NCBI GenBank assembly: GCA_947174825.1
Contig: CAMWKN010000038.1
Span: forward strand, 1 to 8,567
DNA: 8,567 nucleotides
Source of the DNA: an uncultured Clostridium sp.
Lineage (GTDB): Bacteria > Bacillota_A > Clostridia > Lachnospirales > Lachnospiraceae
Direction: 5' to 3'
The translations under genes and the position numbers were made by a program. The notes under the pieces were generated by a model. The model had not been told where the DNA came from, made no database searches, and saw only the letters and a program-made list of their open reading frames with translations. Positions 6,354-8,567 of the stretch are shown piece after piece (the first letter of the stretch is position 1; each line of letters begins with the position of its first letter).

Positions 6354-7688
6354 TTAATTTGATTTTGCATTTTTCCACGGTCCGTTGTGATAAAAAATAA
6401 TGGATAATACCATGGCGATGGTCCAGCCGATCGGCCATGCACACCAGATACCCGTATAGCCGAAGATGCCTGCCAGTAGCTTGGCAAGAATTACCCGGAG
6501 AATCAGATCCGTAAAGGTTCCAATCATAAATACCTTCATTAGTCCGGCACCACGCAGGATACCATCAGCAATCAGCTTGAGGGAGATAATAAAGTAAAAC
6601 GGGGTAACAATGTAGAGAAATTGTACACCAGATGACAATGCCAGATCGGAAGGCTTGCTGATAAAAAAGCAGACCAAGAATCTGGCAGCCGTCAAATACA
6701 AGATCACAATAGGGATGCATAGCAGCCATATCATTTTGACTCCGGCACGAAATCCCTCTTTGACTCTGGAGAGCAGGCCGGCACCCATATTTTGTGCGGT
6801 GTAATTGGACATTCCATTACCCAGGGTAGTGAATGAGGTAATGACCAGATTATTTAATTTGATAGCGGCGACATATCCTGCTGTGACCCCCACACCACAA
6901 TCATTAATCACACTTTGAATGATAATATTTCCCACAGAGATAAAGCTTTGCTGCAATATACTGGGAACAGCGATTACTGCAATTTGCTGGAAGGCTTTTT
7001 TTGAGAACAGTGGGATTTGTCCATGGGTTTGAATGCCGGACAATCTCTGGAGAATTGCAATCAACGCCAGAATACAGCTGACACCTTGACACAGGAATGT
7101 GGCCCAGGCAACACCGGAAACCCCCATATGGAATCCACGCACAAACAGGATATCTACCAAAATGTTGGCAGTGGAAGATGCCGCCAGGAAGTAAAAGGGG
7201 GTTTTGGAATCACCTAGTGCAGAAAAGATTCCGGTGGATACATTATAAAAGAACAGGAAAGGCAGCCCGCATATGTAGATTTTTAGGTATAGACGGGAAT
7301 CTGATAGAATCTTATCCGGTGTGTGGATCAATTGGAGCAGACAGTTACTGCTGAGCAGACCTGCCAACATCAGTATCAGACAGAGAATAGCACAGGAAAT
7401 CATGGTGGTATAGACCGATGTTTTCATCTCGGCATATTTTTTGGCGCCAAAGAGACGGGAAACTACCACGGAACACCCGATATTGCAGCCGAAAGCAAAG
7501 GCAATAAAAATCAATGTAATTTCATAGCTGTTTCCTACAGCCGCCAGGGCATTTTCACCGATATATTTTCCGGCAACTAAACTGTCGGCAATGTTATATA
7601 GCTGTTGGAATATAATACTTCCAAAGAGAGGCAGGCAGAACTGCCATAATACGGTTTCCGGTTTTCCTACCGTCAGGTCCTTATTCAT
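6354..7688 (-). CDS. MATE family efflux transporter (NorM/MepA-like)
   Basis: Twelve-helix cation antiporter of the multidrug and toxic compound extrusion family, which exports cationic drugs or metabolites in exchange for Na+ or H+. Length (444 aa from the ATG at 7688) and hydrophobicity match the family. The N-terminal pattern is diagnostic: PLFGSIIFQQLYNIADSLV, then GKYIGENALAAVG, then GCSVVVSRLFGAK. The second half repeats the fold with IAVPSILQQSFISVG and AGLLSRVKEGFRAG. An in-frame ATG at 7697 directly abuts AAAGG (7698-7702), too close for a ribosome binding site. The ATG at 7688, 9 nt from AAAGG, is the better start. It is a single-gene unit with its own promoter, convergent with the ABC operon. 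Substrate cannot be predicted, and no adjacent dedicated regulator is seen. Confidence 0.93.
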   Translation of the reverse strand: MNKDLTVGKPETVLWQFCLPLFGSIIFQQLYNIADSLVAGKYIGENALAAVGNSYEITLIFIAFAFGCNIGCSVVVSRLFGAKKYAEMKTSVYTTMISCAILCLILMLAGLLSSNCLLQLIHTPDKILSDSRLYLKIYICGLPFLFFYNVSTGIFSALGDSKTPFYFLAASSTANILVDILFVRGFHMGVSGVAWATFLCQGVSCILALIAILQRLSGIQTHGQIPLFSKKAFQQIAVIAVPSILQQSFISVGNIIIQSVINDCGVGVTAGYVAAIKLNNLVITSFTTLGNGMSNYTAQNMGAGLLSRVKEGFRAGVKMIWLLCIPIVILYLTAARFLVCFFISKPSDLALSSGVQFLYIVTPFYFIISLKLIADGILRGAGLMKVFMIGTFTDLILRVILAKLLAGIFGYTGIWCAWPIGWTIAMVLSIIFYHNGPWKNAKSN

Positions 7689-7734
7689 GTTATTCATCCT
7701 TTCGAATAAATCATTCGTATTTACGCCAGCACAT

Positions 7735-7764
7735 ATTATACTACCAAATTTCCTGGTTTTACAA
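7735..7764 (-). promoter_or_regulatory. SigA-type promoter of the MATE gene
   Basis: On the minus strand, TTGTAA (7759-7764, 4 of 6 matches to TTGACA) is followed after 18 nt by a perfect TATAAT (7735-7740). Transcription would start near 7728, about 40 nt before the coding sequence. No operator-like dyad stands out in the leader. Confidence 0.7.
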
Positions 7765-7792
7765 GTGTTCTCGCTATGATGGTGTCTGATGC

Positions 7793-8320
7793 ATGTATAA
7801 AATCTATAATAAACTTATTGTTGCATATAATATCAATCCAGGGTATAATGAAGATATTCAGAATAATAGCAGGGTTCTGTCCGGATATACGGTCTTTGTA
7901 GAGAAAGTTCGTAGCTATGCCAAAGAAGAAATGGCTTTGAAAGCGGCCGTTGAGCTTGCAGTGGAAGAATGTATCCGGGAAGATATTCTTGCAGAATTTT
8001 TCCAGAAACATCGCAGGGAGGTGGTTCATGTGGCTGCACTGGATTTTACATTTGAGCGGAGAGAGCAGTTGATTCGGAGAGATAGCTTGGAGGAAGGGAT
8101 TGAGATTGGAGTATCTCAGGGGATTAAACAAGGAATTTCACAAGGTGAGATTCTTAAGTTGGTTTCTTTAGTATGCCGTAAGTTACAAAAAGGAAAAAAA
8201 GCAGAGGTAATCGCAGAAGAGTTGGAAGAGGAACAGGCAATTGTGGAACGGATCTGTGAGGCAGCAAAACCGTTTGCACCAGATTATGATGTGCAGGAGA
8301 TTTGTAAGGTGTTGATATAA
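7793..8320 (+). pseudogene. Rpn-family recombination-promoting nuclease/transposase-like protein, C-terminal remnant
   Basis: The 175-residue frame matches, from memory, the C-terminal half of Rpn/PD-(D/E)XK transposase-like proteins that are abundant in gut Clostridia. It opens with KLIVAYNINPGYNEDIQNNSRVLSGYTVFVEKVR (8-40), the conserved segment right after the nuclease core. AAVELAVEECIREDILAEFFQKHRREVV (51-78) follows, then a repetitive linker EEGIEIGVSQGIKQGISQGE (100-119) and a helical tail. The N-terminal nuclease domain with its D...ExK residues is missing. An in-frame TGA at 7787-7789 blocks extension upstream, the ATG at 7793 has no ribosome binding site, and the upstream DNA holds the MATE promoter. 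Traces such as PNFLVL and VSDA can be read at 7741-7792 in other frames, suggesting decay by frameshift. A short expressed protein cannot be excluded. Confidence 0.65.
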
Positions 8321-8354
8321 TTGGAAAATTGTAAGGTTCCTGTTACGATATGCC

Positions 8355-8383
8355 TTGTCTTTGTATGGAAAATGCCGTACAAT
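8355..8383 (+). promoter_or_regulatory. SigA-type promoter before the gene at 8419
   Basis: TTGTCT (8355-8360), a 17-nt spacer and TACAAT (8378-8383) form a good vegetative promoter, with a predicted start near 8390. This leaves a leader of about 29 nt with AAAGGAG before the ATG at 8419. Confidence 0.6.
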
Positions 8384-8418
8384 ACAGACAGATCATTTAG
8401 AACGAAAGGAGAAATGGT

Positions 8419-8567
8419 ATGTATCAAAGCAAAACCTACAGTTATGATTATGATGAGTACGAAAAGGGGAAGTGTTGAAAAACTATGGTGGAGGACATTC
8501 TGGCAGCTCCAGAGCTGCCGGGCTTAGAAGAAATTGTGATTGGTGCCGGGGGAGATTCGTGGGAGGG
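8419..8567 (+). CDS. Start of an unidentified protein gene with in-frame TGA at codon 20, 3'-partial
   Basis: The ATG at 8419 follows AAAGGAG with 7-nt spacing and a promoter at 8355-8383. Its frame reads MYQSKTYSYDYDEYEKGKC, then TGA at 8476-8478, then continues open in the same frame as KTMVEDILAAPELPGLEEIVIGAGGDSWEG to the window end. The second part looks like genuine protein and recalls the starts of leucine-rich-repeat or STM4015-like cytoplasmic proteins, a weak resemblance from memory. Since both halves share one frame, one base substitution would explain the interruption. Alternatives are a second start at ATG 8485 (poor ribosome binding site) with a 19-codon leader peptide in front, or recoding of the TGA. 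I would treat it as a possible pseudogene or readthrough gene. Confidence 0.5.
8499..8522 (+). other. GC-rich hairpin 20 nt downstream of the in-frame TGA
   Basis: GGCAGCT (8502-8508) and AGCTGCC (8513-8519) form a perfect 7-bp stem with a CCAG tetraloop. It extends to 10 bp by one C-G and two wobble pairs. It lies inside the open frame after the TGA and is not followed by a U-tract, so it is not a typical terminator. Its distance from the TGA falls in the range expected of a bacterial SECIS element, but its loop lacks the expected G in the first two positions. Confidence 0.45.

Noticed and set aside
7736..8131. 131-residue open frame on the minus strand opposite the Rpn remnant
   Set aside because: No ribosome binding site or family resemblance; it runs antisense to a recognisable coding frame and through the MATE promoter.
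8476..8522. Selenocysteine insertion at the TGA with the downstream hairpin as SECIS
   Set aside because: The spacing fits, but the CCAG loop has no G in its first two bases, the residues around it show no redox motif, and the hairpin lies in ordinary coding sequence. Kept only as an alternative to a nonsense mutation.
8321..8527. 68-residue open frame with ATG at 8321 or 8414
   Set aside because: It begins directly after the Rpn stop without a ribosome binding site, runs through the promoter and is in a different frame from the better start at 8419; composition is unlike a real protein.

Overview
The window looks like chromosomal DNA of a low-to-moderate GC Gram-positive anaerobe, most likely a Lachnospiraceae-type member of the Clostridia. 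I infer this from strong AGGAGG-type ribosome binding sites, TTGACA/TATAAT-like promoters, a YtrA-type GntR/ABC operon, an ECF sigma/anti-sigma pair, and an Rpn-family fragment of a kind common in gut Clostridia. No species can be named from the sequence alone. I see no rRNA, tRNA, CRISPR array or insertion sequence.

Layout, left to right. (1) Positions 3-1874 (+): a surface lipoprotein, cut by the window edge at its extreme N-terminus, with a DUF4163/DUF3298-like (PdaC/RsiV-type) middle region and two aspartate-rich loops. A strong, apparently bidirectional hairpin terminator follows. (2) Positions 2039-3475 and 3494-3979 (-): a membrane-anchored anti-sigma factor preceded by its ECF sigma factor, tightly spaced in one operon and driven by a SigA-like promoter. 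(3) Positions 3980-4318: a 339-bp intergenic region shared by two divergent operons. It contains a striking regulatory array, six ACAGT/ACTGT pentamers spaced exactly 10 bp apart and wrapped around a textbook promoter. (4) Positions 4319-6250 (+): a three-gene operon encoding a small YtrA-type GntR repressor, an ABC ATPase and an ABC-2 type permease, ended by a perfect 13-bp hairpin. (5) Positions 6354-7688 (-): a MATE-family multidrug/Na+ antiporter with its own promoter. (6) Positions 7793-8320 (+): the C-terminal part of an Rpn-type recombination-promoting nuclease/transposase-like protein that lacks its nuclease domain, probably a pseudogene. (7) From 8419 to the end (+): the beginning of a gene with a good promoter and ribosome binding site but an in-frame TGA at codon 20. 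The same frame stays open beyond it.

How the genes work together. The region is themed on the cell envelope: a lipoprotein, an ECF signalling pair that senses something outside the membrane, a self-regulated ABC exporter operon and a drug/ion antiporter. The GntR protein very probably binds the phased array to repress its own operon until an effector, in related systems often a cell-wall-active antibiotic, releases it. The divergent sigma operon starts about 100 bp away, so cross-regulation is possible but not shown.
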